Shown here piece after piece: positions 1-6,698 of a stretch of DNA of 14,046 nucleotides (the first letter of the stretch is position 1; each line of letters starts with the position of its first letter). This stretch comes from Alphaproteobacteria bacterium. GTDB lineage: Bacteria > Pseudomonadota > Alphaproteobacteria > Sphingomonadales > SMXR01. The DNA lies in the NCBI GenBank assembly GCA_004356215.1, contig SMXR01000100.1, positions 1-14,046 of the forward strand. Direction: 5' to 3'. The notes under the pieces are model-generated. The model saw nothing but the letters and a program-made list of their open reading frames with translations, was not told the DNA's origin and ran no database searches. A program made the position numbers and the translations under genes.

Positions 1-1158
1 CACATCGACATGGATATCGATGCGATCAAATAAAGGCCCTGATATTTTTGCCTGGTAGTCGCTGGCGCACCGGGGCGCCCGGGTACACGCCAGTGCCGGA
101 TCATCCAGGTAACCGCAGCGGCATGGGTTCATGGCCGCAACCAGCTGAAAACGGGCCGGATAGGTGACGTGCGCCGCGGCGCGGGCGATCATCACTTTGC
201 CTGATTCGATGGGTTGGCGCATCGATTCAAGCGCTTGCCGAGAAAATTCCGGCAGCTCATCGAGGAACAAGACGCCATTGTGGGCGAGTGATATTTCACC
301 CGGCCTTGCTTTAGCGCCGCCGCCTACCAGCGCCGGCATCGAGGCTGAATGATGGGGCGTCCGGAAGGGCCGGGTGCGCCGCAAAATTCCTTTTTCCATC
401 TCACCGGCAATCGAAGTGATCATCGAGGTCTCAAGTGCTTCTTCAGGGGTCAACGGCGGCAGAATTCCCGCTAATCGCTGCGCCAGCATCGACTTTCCCG
501 CTCCCGGCGGGCCAATCATTAACAGGTTATGGCCGCCGGCCGCCGCCACCTCGAGTGCGCGTTTGGCGGTTTCCTGGCCCTTGATATCTTTCAGGTCGGG
601 CAGGCTTTTTTCGCTCAAAACTTCACCGGGGCGGGGTTGTGAGAGGAGCTGGACACCTTTGAAATGATTGAGCAGGGTTAACAGGTCTCGGGGCGCCAGG
701 ATATCAACATCACCGGCCCAGGCCGCTTCAGGGCCGCAATCTTCGGGACAGATCAGGCCAAGGTTTTTGGCGCTGGCATGAAGCGCGGCCAACAGCACCC
801 CGGGCACCGGACGGATGCGGCCATCCAAACCCAGCTCGCCCAGCACTACACGTTCGGAAAGTTCATCCTCGGCCAGCGCGCCAAGAACGCTCAAAAGCCC
901 CAAAGCAATCGGAAGGTCAAAATGGCTGCCTTCCTTGGGCATATCGGCGGGCGAAAGGTTAATTGTGATTCGCTTCGGTGGCAAAGCCATTCCAATAGCA
1001 CTGAGGGCGGCGCGGACGCGTTCCCGGGATTCGGCCACCGCCTTGTCGGGCAAGCCGACAATGGTAAAGGCCGGCAGACCGCCGGAAATATGGACCTCAA
1101 CCTCGACCGGGCGGGCGTCGATGCCCAGAAAAGCCACCGAATTTACATGAACGACCAT
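1..1158 (-). CDS. comM: ComM/YifB-family AAA+ ATPase (Mg-chelatase-like), 3' end cut by window edge
   Basis: The first 386 codons are present; the family is usually about 500 residues, so roughly the last quarter lies beyond base 1. Visible are the N-terminal ChlI-like domain (GLPDKAVAESRERVRAAL near residues 35-52, LSPADMPKEGSHFDLPIALG near 69-87), a Walker A GPPGAGKS at 216-223, a Walker B VLFLDE at 296-301, and the MNPCRCGY cysteine segment at 343-350. ComM is known as a hexameric helicase that promotes branch migration of incoming single-stranded DNA during natural transformation; many non-competent bacteria also carry it, so its role here is inferred. The ATG at 1158 is the only possible start, because an in-frame TAG lies two codons upstream. 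An AGAGG stands just before it. Upstream are a promoter candidate and a LexA-like box. Confidence 0.95.
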   Translation of the reverse strand, partial: MVVHVNSVAFLGIDARPVEVEVHISGGLPAFTIVGLPDKAVAESRERVRAALSAIGMALPPKRITINLSPADMPKEGSHFDLPIALGLLSVLGALAEDELSERVVLGELGLDGRIRPVPGVLLAALHASAKNLGLICPEDCGPEAAWAGDVDILAPRDLLTLLNHFKGVQLLSQPRPGEVLSEKSLPDLKDIKGQETAKRALEVAAAGGHNLLMIGPPGAGKSMLAQRLAGILPPLTPEEALETSMITSIAGEMEKGILRRTRPFRTPHHSASMPALVGGGAKARPGEISLAHNGVLFLDELPEFSRQALESMRQPIESGKVMIARAAAHVTYPARFQLVAAMNPCRCGYLDDPALACTRAPRCASDYQAKISGPLFDRIDIHVDV

Positions 1159-1168
1159 AAACCTCTAA

Positions 1169-1201
1169 CCATCCCCTCGATGGCGGCGGGGTATCAACCC
1201 C
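1169..1201 (-). other. Two small hairpins in the comM leader
   Basis: Two short inverted repeats lie between the predicted comM transcription start and its ATG. One is a 5-bp stem with a 4-base loop (1188-1201, GGGGT/ACCCC). The other is a 5-bp stem whose loop on the transcript strand carries GAGGG (1169-1183, CCATC/GATGG). The second could mask a purine-rich stretch, but the likely ribosome-binding AGAGG is outside it. Both are short enough to arise by chance. Confidence 0.3.
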
Positions 1202-1210
1202 TGCTATTTT

Positions 1211-1225
1211 GTTCATACTTTGTTC
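1211..1225 (-). promoter_or_regulatory. LexA (SOS) box candidate upstream of comM
   Basis: The plus strand reads GTTC-ATACTTT-GTTC, a perfect GTTC-N7-GTTC direct repeat (GAAC-N7-GAAC in the comM direction). This is the established alphaproteobacterial LexA operator, unlike the palindromic CTG-N10-CAG box of gammaproteobacteria. It lies a few bases downstream of the start site predicted from the comM -10 box, a position where a repressor would block transcription. Chance occurrence inside this 122-base gap is low, well under one percent by a simple base-frequency estimate. LexA binding itself is inferred. Confidence 0.6.
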
Positions 1226-1235
1226 TTGTTTGCTG

Positions 1236-1264
1236 ATAATGGCGAAAACCCTGGAAAGAGTCAA
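1236..1264 (-). promoter_or_regulatory. Sigma70-like promoter candidate for comM
   Basis: On the minus strand TTGACT (1264-1259, 5 of 6 to TTGACA) is followed after 17 bases by CATTAT (1241-1236, 4 of 6 to TATAAT). Transcription would start near 1229, just upstream of the LexA-like box and about 70 bases before the comM ATG. It sits directly downstream of the gshB stop, so comM probably has its own transcription unit. Confidence 0.5.
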
Positions 1265-1280
1265 CAAACTTAACAAAAAT

Positions 1281-2231
1281 CTATGTCAGCCGTCCTTCAA
1301 TGGCGTCCCAAATCATGCCCGGGATGTTGGTGCCGTTGAAGCGATCGATTTCCTGGATACCAGTGGGCGAGGTGACGTTGATCTCGGTCAACCAGTGGCC
1401 AATAATATCTATACCAACAAAAAGTAGCCCGCGGGCCTTGAGCTCGGGCGCAAGCGCGGCACAGATTTCCTGCTCACGAGCCGTCAATTCCGCGGCTTCC
1501 GCCTTGCCGCCAACGTGAAGGTTCGAGCGGCTTTCGCCCTTGGCAGGAACCCGGTTCAGGGCCCCGGCGACCTCACCGTCAATCAAGATTATGCGTTTGT
1601 CGCCCTGGCGCACTTCGGGAAGGTATTTTTGGATGATTGGTGGTTCGCGAAAAAAGTCGGTGAACATTTCCAGCAATGCTCCAAAATTTTCATCGTCGGG
1701 ACCGATGTGAAAAACCCCGGCGCCGCCGTTGCCGTACAGGGGCTTGATAATGATGTCTTTGTGCTCGGCTCGAAACTCAAGAATTTCCTCGCGCCGGTGG
1801 GTAATCAAGGTTGGTGGCATCAGGCCCTTGAAGTGGGTGACAAACAGCTTTTCAGGCGCATTCCTAACCGAAGCCGGGTCGTTGACCACCAGTGTCTTCG
1901 GGTGAAGGTGTTCAAGGATGTGGGTGGTGGTAATATAGGCCATATCAAACGGCGGGTCCTGGCGCAGTAAAACCACATCCATGTCTTGCAGGAAAATGGA
2001 AGCCGGGGCGTCCATCCGGAAATGATCGCCAACCTTGGCCTTTACCGTGACCGGGCTGGCAAAAGCACTGACCACACCATCCTTTAAGGCAAGGTCTTTG
2101 GGCTGGTAATGAACCATCACATGGCCGCGGGCCTGCGCTTCCAGCATCAGCGCGAACGATGAGTCAGCATTGATATCGATGCCGGTGAGCGGGTCCATCT
2201 GGATCGCAATTTTTAACGGGTTTTTGGCCAT
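1281..2231 (-). CDS. gshB: Glutathione synthetase
   Basis: This ATP-grasp enzyme joins gamma-glutamylcysteine and glycine to make glutathione in the cytoplasm, the second step of the pathway. Its 316 residues match the family length. Visible are an N-terminal preATP-grasp domain (KIAIQMDPLTGIDINADSSF, 7-26), the ATP-binding IIIKPLYGNGGAGVF at 160-174, QKYLPEV at 201-207, GDKRIILIDG at 210-219 and the metal-binding TEINVTSPTG at 282-291. The ATG at 2231 is preceded by AAGGA seven bases upstream. A strong promoter candidate lies in the 60-base gap after yraN, so gshB is probably transcribed on its own as well as by read-through. The gene gshA, for the first step, is not in the window. Confidence 0.97.
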   Translation of the reverse strand: MAKNPLKIAIQMDPLTGIDINADSSFALMLEAQARGHVMVHYQPKDLALKDGVVSAFASPVTVKAKVGDHFRMDAPASIFLQDMDVVLLRQDPPFDMAYITTTHILEHLHPKTLVVNDPASVRNAPEKLFVTHFKGLMPPTLITHRREEILEFRAEHKDIIIKPLYGNGGAGVFHIGPDDENFGALLEMFTDFFREPPIIQKYLPEVRQGDKRIILIDGEVAGALNRVPAKGESRSNLHVGGKAEAAELTAREQEICAALAPELKARGLLFVGIDIIGHWLTEINVTSPTGIQEIDRFNGTNIPGMIWDAIEGRLT

Positions 2232-2257
2232 TCCTGGTTCCTTAATCGCGGACGCTC

Positions 2258-2287
2258 ACTATATGGCGCGGGCACCAAAGATGACAA
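2258..2287 (-). promoter_or_regulatory. Sigma70-like promoter for gshB
   Basis: On the minus strand TTGTCA (2287-2282, 5 of 6 to the -35 consensus) is followed after 18 bases by TATAGT (2263-2258, 5 of 6 to the -10 consensus). The predicted start near 2251 leaves a leader of about 20 bases containing the AAGGA ribosome-binding site. This is the best sigma70 match I noticed in the window. Confidence 0.65.
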
Positions 2288-2291
2288 GGGT

Positions 2292-2669
2292 TTAGAAATT
2301 ATCCTCGCCCCAGGCCGCTTTCAGGTGTTTCAGGGAAATACCGGGCAGGACAATTATGGCATCAAAGCGCAGGTCAAATTCTGAAAATTCCGGGCGCGTG
2401 GCGATAAAATATTTGGCGGCGCGGACGCATCGCATCTTTTGCCTATAGGTAACCGCTTCGACCCCATCCTGGTATTTTTCCCTGGCCTTGACTTCGATAA
2501 AGGCGATGGTGTTTTTTTTCCGGACGATTAAATCAACCTCACCAACTGGAGTTTTATACCGCCGCGTCAAAATTTGGTAACCCTTCAGGCGCAAATAAAA
2601 TGCCGCCAGGAATTCTCCTTTGCGGCCACGCGAATAGGCCTTTTTGCGTGAGGCAGCATCCCGGGGCAT
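2292..2669 (-). CDS. yraN: UPF0102 (YraN-family) nuclease-fold protein
   Basis: This 125-residue protein belongs to the YraN/UPF0102 family, predicted from its fold to be related to Holliday-junction-resolvase-like nucleases. Its biochemical role is not settled. Visible are the family N-terminal helix motif GRKGEFLAAFYL (15-26), then GEVDLI (43-48) and FIEVK (57-61). The acidic and lysine residues E44, D46, E59 and K61 fit a PD-(D/E)xK-type metal site. The start ATG overlaps the rsmI stop by one base (TGATG), so translation is probably coupled. In E. coli the same three genes, rsmI, lpoA and yraN, are neighbours, but there yraN follows lpoA. A run of eight A bases (2512-2519) lies in the coding region just before the FIEVK motif, with the frame intact. 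Confidence 0.93.
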   Translation of the reverse strand: MPRDAASRKKAYSRGRKGEFLAAFYLRLKGYQILTRRYKTPVGEVDLIVRKKNTIAFIEVKAREKYQDGVEAVTYRQKMRCVRAAKYFIATRPEFSEFDLRFDAIIVLPGISLKHLKAAWGEDNF

Positions 2670-3508
2670 CAGGTTTTGCCCTGGATCTCAAGAGCGCGGG
2701 CATAAAGGTCGTTTTTGGATTTTCCTGTAAGTGCTGAAACCAGCGCCGCCGCATCTTTGACGCTCAGTTTTTTCAAAGCGGCTTTTAGTGCGGCATCGCT
2801 ATCGCCATGACCACCACTGGCCTGGTCCGGCGGCGCAACCACCAGGACTATTTCCCCCTTGATCGCGGTGCGCGCTTCAAGGTTTTCTGATAACTCCCTC
2901 AAGGGCAGGCGCAAAACCTCTTCAAACATTTTGGTCAGCTCACGGCAAAGCGCCGCCTCGCGCTCAGGGCCGAAAACATCACGCATGGCGGCAACAGTTT
3001 TTGTCACCCGCTTGGGGCTTTCGAAAAAAACCAGGGTGGCGTTTATGCCCGCCAGCCCCTCCAGCGCCTTGCTTCGGGCGCCCGCCTTGGCGGGCAGGAA
3101 GCCGGCAAAATAAAACTTGTCGGTCGGCAGCCCGGCCGCCATCAACGCCGCCATCGGTGCCGAAGCGCCGGGGATCGGATAAACCGGCAGGCCCAACCCC
3201 TTTAATTCTTTCACCAATTTGTAACCAGGATCTGAAATCAGCGGGGTGCCGGCATCGCTGACCAGCGCCAGCGCTTCGCCGCCTTTGATACGTTTGATAA
3301 TTTGTGGACGCAGGCGGTCGGCATTATGGTCGTGATAGGCCAAAAGCCGGGCCTTTATGCCGTGCCCCGATAAAAGTTTGCTAGTCACCCGGGTATCTTC
3401 ACAGAGGATCAAATCGGCGCCCTTTAAAACCTGCAGGGCGCGAAGGCTGATGTCGCTTAAGTTGCCGATCGGCGTTGCCGTCACATAAAGGCCAAATTTT
3501 AGCGCCAT
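2669..3508 (-). CDS. rsmI: 16S rRNA (cytidine1402-2'-O)-methyltransferase
   Basis: RsmI methylates the ribose of C1402 in the decoding centre of 16S rRNA, using S-adenosylmethionine. The 279-residue protein has the tetrapyrrole-methylase fold: LYVTATPIGNLSDIS at 7-21, CEDTR at 36-40, SDAGTPLISDPG at 84-95 and PGASAPMAAL near 113-122. FFESPKR and KGEIVLVV follow further on. The length fits the family (about 280). The ATG at 3508 is preceded by GGTGAG two bases away. It is the first gene of a pair with yraN and is divergent from the LpoA-family gene, with 95 bases between the two starts. Confidence 0.96.
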   Translation of the reverse strand: MALKFGLYVTATPIGNLSDISLRALQVLKGADLILCEDTRVTSKLLSGHGIKARLLAYHDHNADRLRPQIIKRIKGGEALALVSDAGTPLISDPGYKLVKELKGLGLPVYPIPGASAPMAALMAAGLPTDKFYFAGFLPAKAGARSKALEGLAGINATLVFFESPKRVTKTVAAMRDVFGPEREAALCRELTKMFEEVLRLPLRELSENLEARTAIKGEIVLVVAPPDQASGGHGDSDAALKAALKKLSVKDAAALVSALTGKSKNDLYARALEIQGKT

Positions 3509-3540
3509 TTCTCACCCGCTCGGTTAAGCTTATCCCGGGC

Positions 3541-3570
3541 ATTAAAGAGCGAGGAGCTGTGCCGTTGCAA
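3541..3570 (-). promoter_or_regulatory. Promoter candidate for rsmI-yraN
   Basis: On the minus strand TTGCAA (3570-3565, 4 of 6) is followed after 18 bases by TTTAAT (3546-3541, 5 of 6 to TATAAT). Transcription would start near 3534, about 26 bases before the rsmI ATG. The -35 hexamer is palindromic and is shared with the opposing promoter. Confidence 0.5.
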
Positions 3571-3594
3571 GAAAAGAATGCGCGGTGGTATAGA
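3565..3594 (+). promoter_or_regulatory. Promoter candidate for the LpoA-family gene
   Basis: TTGCAA (3565-3570) is followed after 18 bases by TATAGA (3589-3594, 4 of 6). The predicted start near 3601 is only about three bases before the ATG at 3604, so the message would be leaderless or nearly so. This fits the absence of a clear ribosome-binding site there. Confidence 0.45.
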
Positions 3595-3603
3595 AGAATT
3601 GAA

Positions 3604-4938
3604 ATGAACACACGCTTTATCAAAATATTATCGCTTTCGCTGTTGGTGTTTGCCTGGCTTGGGGCTTGTTTCACCCCGACCACCATGGAAAGGCCGGAAC
3701 GCGAACGTTTGGCGTCGTCGCGCTCGCCATTGCGGGGAACGGTCCTGCCACCGGGGACCGGCCAACGCGAAGTGCCGTCATTATCAGACCTGTTTGGCCG
3801 CTTCCATGAAGAGGAAATCCGCATCGCTTTACTGTTGCCACTATCTGGCCCCGGCGAAAGTCTTGGCAATGCCTTTTTGGATGCGGCGGCGATGGCCCTG
3901 TTCGAGGCTTATGACCCAAGGTTGCACCTGTTTCCGCTCGACACTGGGGGTACGCCGGAAGGGGCCCGGCGGGCGGCGCTCAGCGCCGTTGCTGGCGAGG
4001 TTGATATTGTTATCGGGCCACTTTTTGCCGATTCTATCCGCGCCGCTGCGCCGATTTTGCGTGAGGAAGATATTAAAATGATTGGGTTTTCCAATAACCC
4101 GGATGTTGCCGGCGATGGGGTTTATCTTTTGAGTTTTATGCCCGAGCAAGAGGTTAAACGGGTTATCCAGTTTGCCTCCGACCAAGACTACGGCCAATTT
4201 GCTGCATTGATCCCCGACAGCCTATACGGCGCAGCTGTTTTGGAGGGATTTTCCGAAGCGGTGTACCTCGCGGGCCGGGAAATAACCGGGCTTGAAATTT
4301 ATACCCGCAACACCCAATCCTTTTTAGAGCCTGTTCGCCGCCTCGCTAATTACGACGTTCGCCGCGATGCCTATCTGGAAGAAGAAACTTTTTTGAAGAA
4401 TTTGGGCGACGATGATTTCGCCGCCGAAATTTTAAAAAATCTTGAAACCATGGAAACCCTGGGATCACCGCCTTTTACCAGTGTGATTGTGCCCGAATCC
4501 GGGCAATTTTTGCGCTCTTTAATCCCTCTTTTGCCCTTTTTTGAGATTGACCCCCTTGAAGTCAAGTTCCTGGGAACCGGGTTGTGGTACGACCCGACCC
4601 TGGCCGGCGAGCCGACGCTGGAGGGGGCTTGGTTTGCCGGGCCTGACCCGGAAAAGGTGGAAGGGTTCATGGCGCGCTTTCAAAGCCTTTACGGCTACCG
4701 GCCGCCGCGCATCGCCACGCTTTCGTTTGACGCCGTCTCGCTGGTGGCCTCATTGTCACGGATCGAAATTCGCCGGGCGCGGTTTAGCGACAGGACGCTT
4801 CGGAATGCCAACGGCTTTAGTGGAATTGATGGTATTTTCAGGTTTCAGGCCGATGGCACAACCGAGCGTGGATTTGCCATTCTTGAGATTCGCAAAGACG
4901 GCTTTCACATCGTCTCGCCACCACCGGACCACTTTTAG
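3604..4938 (+). CDS. LpoA/LppC-family lipoprotein (putative penicillin-binding protein activator)
   Basis: A 444-residue lipoprotein with a type-1 periplasmic-binding-protein fold. The reading frame stays open upstream to 3475, but the ATG at 3604 gives a clean lipoprotein signal: MNTRFIK, a hydrophobic stretch and the lipobox LGAC with Cys22. The residue after Cys is Phe, with no Asp retention signal, so outer-membrane sorting is plausible. The body begins IRIALLLPLSGPGESLGNAFLD (about 75 residues in) and continues with DIVIGPLFADSIRAAAPILR, typical of COG3107 proteins. E. coli LpoA, which activates PBP1A, is about 680 residues and has an N-terminal TPR domain; that domain is absent here, so a role in activating peptidoglycan synthesis is inferred only. 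The adjacent rsmI and yraN support the family call. Its stop lies one base from the convergent hemW stop. Confidence 0.87.
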   Translation: MNTRFIKILSLSLLVFAWLGACFTPTTMERPERERLASSRSPLRGTVLPPGTGQREVPSLSDLFGRFHEEEIRIALLLPLSGPGESLGNAFLDAAAMALFEAYDPRLHLFPLDTGGTPEGARRAALSAVAGEVDIVIGPLFADSIRAAAPILREEDIKMIGFSNNPDVAGDGVYLLSFMPEQEVKRVIQFASDQDYGQFAALIPDSLYGAAVLEGFSEAVYLAGREITGLEIYTRNTQSFLEPVRRLANYDVRRDAYLEEETFLKNLGDDDFAAEILKNLETMETLGSPPFTSVIVPESGQFLRSLIPLLPFFEIDPLEVKFLGTGLWYDPTLAGEPTLEGAWFAGPDPEKVEGFMARFQSLYGYRPPRIATLSFDAVSLVASLSRIEIRRARFSDRTLRNANGFSGIDGIFRFQADGTTERGFAILEIRKDGFHIVSPPPDHF

Positions 4939-4939
4939 C

Positions 4940-6100
4940 CTACCCCAAAAGCTCTCCCAAAATACTGTCCAAAAGCAGCGCCCCCTTGGGCGTTGCCGCC
5001 AAATGGGATTGAGTCTCTACCAACAGCTTTTCTGCTATTAAAAACTCAAGCGCCCCAGGGTTAATGAAATCGTTTAGGGGTTTGCCGGAAATGCCTTTAA
5101 ACGCCGTCTTGGAAAGGCCCCCGGAGAGCCGCAGGGCGGTCATGATAACCTCTTCCCCGCGTTCCGGCCTGGAAACCGGGACGGCTTCCCTGACCGCATT
5201 GCCGCCCTCCTCCACCGCTGCCAGCCAGTCTTCAGGCTTTTTCTGCGTTGCTATCGCCTGCCACGATCGATTTGAAAAAATACGGCTGTGGGCGCCGGGG
5301 CCGATGCCGGCATAGGCGCCGCCCTGCCAATAATTCAGGTTATGGCGGCTCTCAAACCCTGGCGTGGCATAATTGGAGGTTTCGTAAGCCGGCAAACTAG
5401 CCTTGGCACACATTTTATTGGTCAGGGTGTAAAGGTCCGCCGCAATCCCTTCGGGCGGCAAGTGCAAAAGCCCGCGTTTGTGCTGGCGATAAAATGCCGT
5501 GTCTTTTTCAAGCGTTAATTGATAAAGCGATACGTGGCCCTCCGCGAGGTCTAGCCCTTGGCCCAATTCCTCTTCCCACTGGGCCAAAGTCTGGCCGGGA
5601 AGGGCGTACATCAGGTCAAAACTGAAACGCGGGAAGGTGCCCCGGGCCAATTCAATGGCCCCCAGCGCCTCACCAGAATTATGAACCCGGCCGAGGAATT
5701 TTAGCGCCTCGTCGCGGAACGATTGCACCCCGAGCGACAGGCGGTTTACCCCTGCCTTTCGAAATTCCCGGAATTTTTTTGCTTCGGAGCTGCCCGGGTT
5801 GGCCTCAAGGGTGATTTCCAGATCCGCATCGTGATCCCAGGTGGCTTTGGCTTTATTGATCACCGCCGCCGTAGTCCGGGGCGGCATTAAGGATGGTGTG
5901 CCACCACCAAAAAAAATGCTGGAAAGGGTTTTGCCCTCTGTTTTACCGGCAAAGAAATCAAGCTCGGATAAAAGCGCAGTTTCATAACGGTTGGCGTCGA
6001 TGTTTTCACGAACGTGGCTGTTAAAATCACAGTAGGGGCATTTGGATTCGCAAAACGGCCAGTGAACATAAAGGCTTAGCGTATTTTGTTTGGCGATCAT
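4940..6100 (-). CDS. hemW: Heme chaperone HemW (radical SAM, formerly HemN-like)
   Basis: HemW is a radical-SAM-family protein that binds heme and is thought to deliver it to respiratory enzymes; many homologues were once mislabelled as coproporphyrinogen III oxidase. From the ATG at 6100 it has 386 residues. The [4Fe-4S] motif CESKCPYC places cysteines at 17, 21 and 24. GGGTPS follows at 65-70, ANPGS and NRLSLGVQSF further on, then HNLNYW and GIGPGAHS. The three-cysteine motif, without the extra N-terminal part of true HemN, favours HemW. A TTG at 6109 could extend it by three codons, but the ATG gives an ATGA overlap with the rdgB stop and is preferred. It is the last gene of the rph-FKBP-rdgB-hemW operon. 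Its stop abuts the convergent LpoA-family gene. Confidence 0.95.
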   Translation of the reverse strand: MIAKQNTLSLYVHWPFCESKCPYCDFNSHVRENIDANRYETALLSELDFFAGKTEGKTLSSIFFGGGTPSLMPPRTTAAVINKAKATWDHDADLEITLEANPGSSEAKKFREFRKAGVNRLSLGVQSFRDEALKFLGRVHNSGEALGAIELARGTFPRFSFDLMYALPGQTLAQWEEELGQGLDLAEGHVSLYQLTLEKDTAFYRQHKRGLLHLPPEGIAADLYTLTNKMCAKASLPAYETSNYATPGFESRHNLNYWQGGAYAGIGPGAHSRIFSNRSWQAIATQKKPEDWLAAVEEGGNAVREAVPVSRPERGEEVIMTALRLSGGLSKTAFKGISGKPLNDFINPGALEFLIAEKLLVETQSHLAATPKGALLLDSILGELLG

Positions 6101-6690
6101 TTCAGGCAAGCCGCGGTAAATTTCTTAAATGCCTCGGCGCGGTGGCTGATCGCGTGTTTATCATCGGGGTCCATTTCGCCAAAAGTAATGTCATGGCCAT
6201 CGGCAACAAAGATCGGGTCATAGCCAAAGCCGCCCTGCCCGCGCATCGGCCACACCAGGGCGCCATCAACCCGGCCTTCGAAATGTTCAATGGTGCCATC
6301 GGGCCACGCTAGCGCCAGTGCGCAGATAAAATGGGCTGAGCGGTCACAATCAGCCACATCATCAATCACCTTTCGCATGGCAATGGTGAAGTCTTTTGAG
6401 GGTCCGGCCCAGCGCGCGGAATAAATGCCGGGGGCGCCATCAAGCGCGGGAACGACCAGACCAGAATCATCGGAAAGCGCAGGCAGACCAGAGGCCCGGG
6501 CCGCGGCCAGCGCCTTGATTTTTGCGTTTTCGGCAAATGTTGCGCCGTCTTCCACGGGCTCTGCCAAAGACAATTCAGCAGCGGGTATTACTTTCAGGCC
6601 AAAAGGGGCAAGCAGCGCGGAAATTTCCCGCACCTTGCCAGGATTGTGGCTCGCCACAACCAGACTTTTTTCCGTGAGTGGGCGGGCCAT
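6097..6690 (-). CDS. rdgB: Non-canonical purine NTP pyrophosphatase (dITP/XTP)
   Basis: RdgB hydrolyses dITP, ITP and XTP to monophosphates, keeping deaminated purines out of DNA and RNA. The 197-residue protein matches the HAM1 family length and shows its motifs: SHNPGKVREI at 14-23, TFAENAKIKA at 51-60, SDDSGL at 73-78, YSARW at 90-94, GGFGYDPIF at 153-161 and SHRAEAF at 182-188. The ATG at 6690 has a GGGGGTG ribosome-binding site that overlaps the end of the FKBP gene, only eight bases away. Its stop overlaps the hemW ATG (ATGA), so rdgB and hemW are likely translationally coupled. Confidence 0.97.
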   Translation of the reverse strand: MARPLTEKSLVVASHNPGKVREISALLAPFGLKVIPAAELSLAEPVEDGATFAENAKIKALAAARASGLPALSDDSGLVVPALDGAPGIYSARWAGPSKDFTIAMRKVIDDVADCDRSAHFICALALAWPDGTIEHFEGRVDGALVWPMRGQGGFGYDPIFVADGHDITFGEMDPDDKHAISHRAEAFKKFTAACLK

Positions 6691-6698
6691 AACACCCC

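Noticed and set aside
1515..1970. Open frame of 151 codons on the plus strand within gshB
   Set aside because: It lies opposite a complete, well-conserved glutathione synthetase and its translation resembles no family; it is a shadow of the real gene.
2512..2519. Eight-base homopolymer in yraN as a phase-variation tract (another lies at 5909-5916 in hemW)
   Set aside because: Both tracts encode conserved residues in frame (KKN; IFF before GGGTPS), and these are housekeeping genes with no sign of slippage.
3475..3603. Longer N-terminal extension of the LpoA-family gene
   Set aside because: It would overlap rsmI and bury the lipoprotein signal peptide; the lipobox only works with the ATG at 3604.
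6101..6109. TTG start extending HemW by three residues
   Set aside because: The ATG at 6100 forms an ATGA overlap with the rdgB stop, and no ribosome-binding site supports the TTG.
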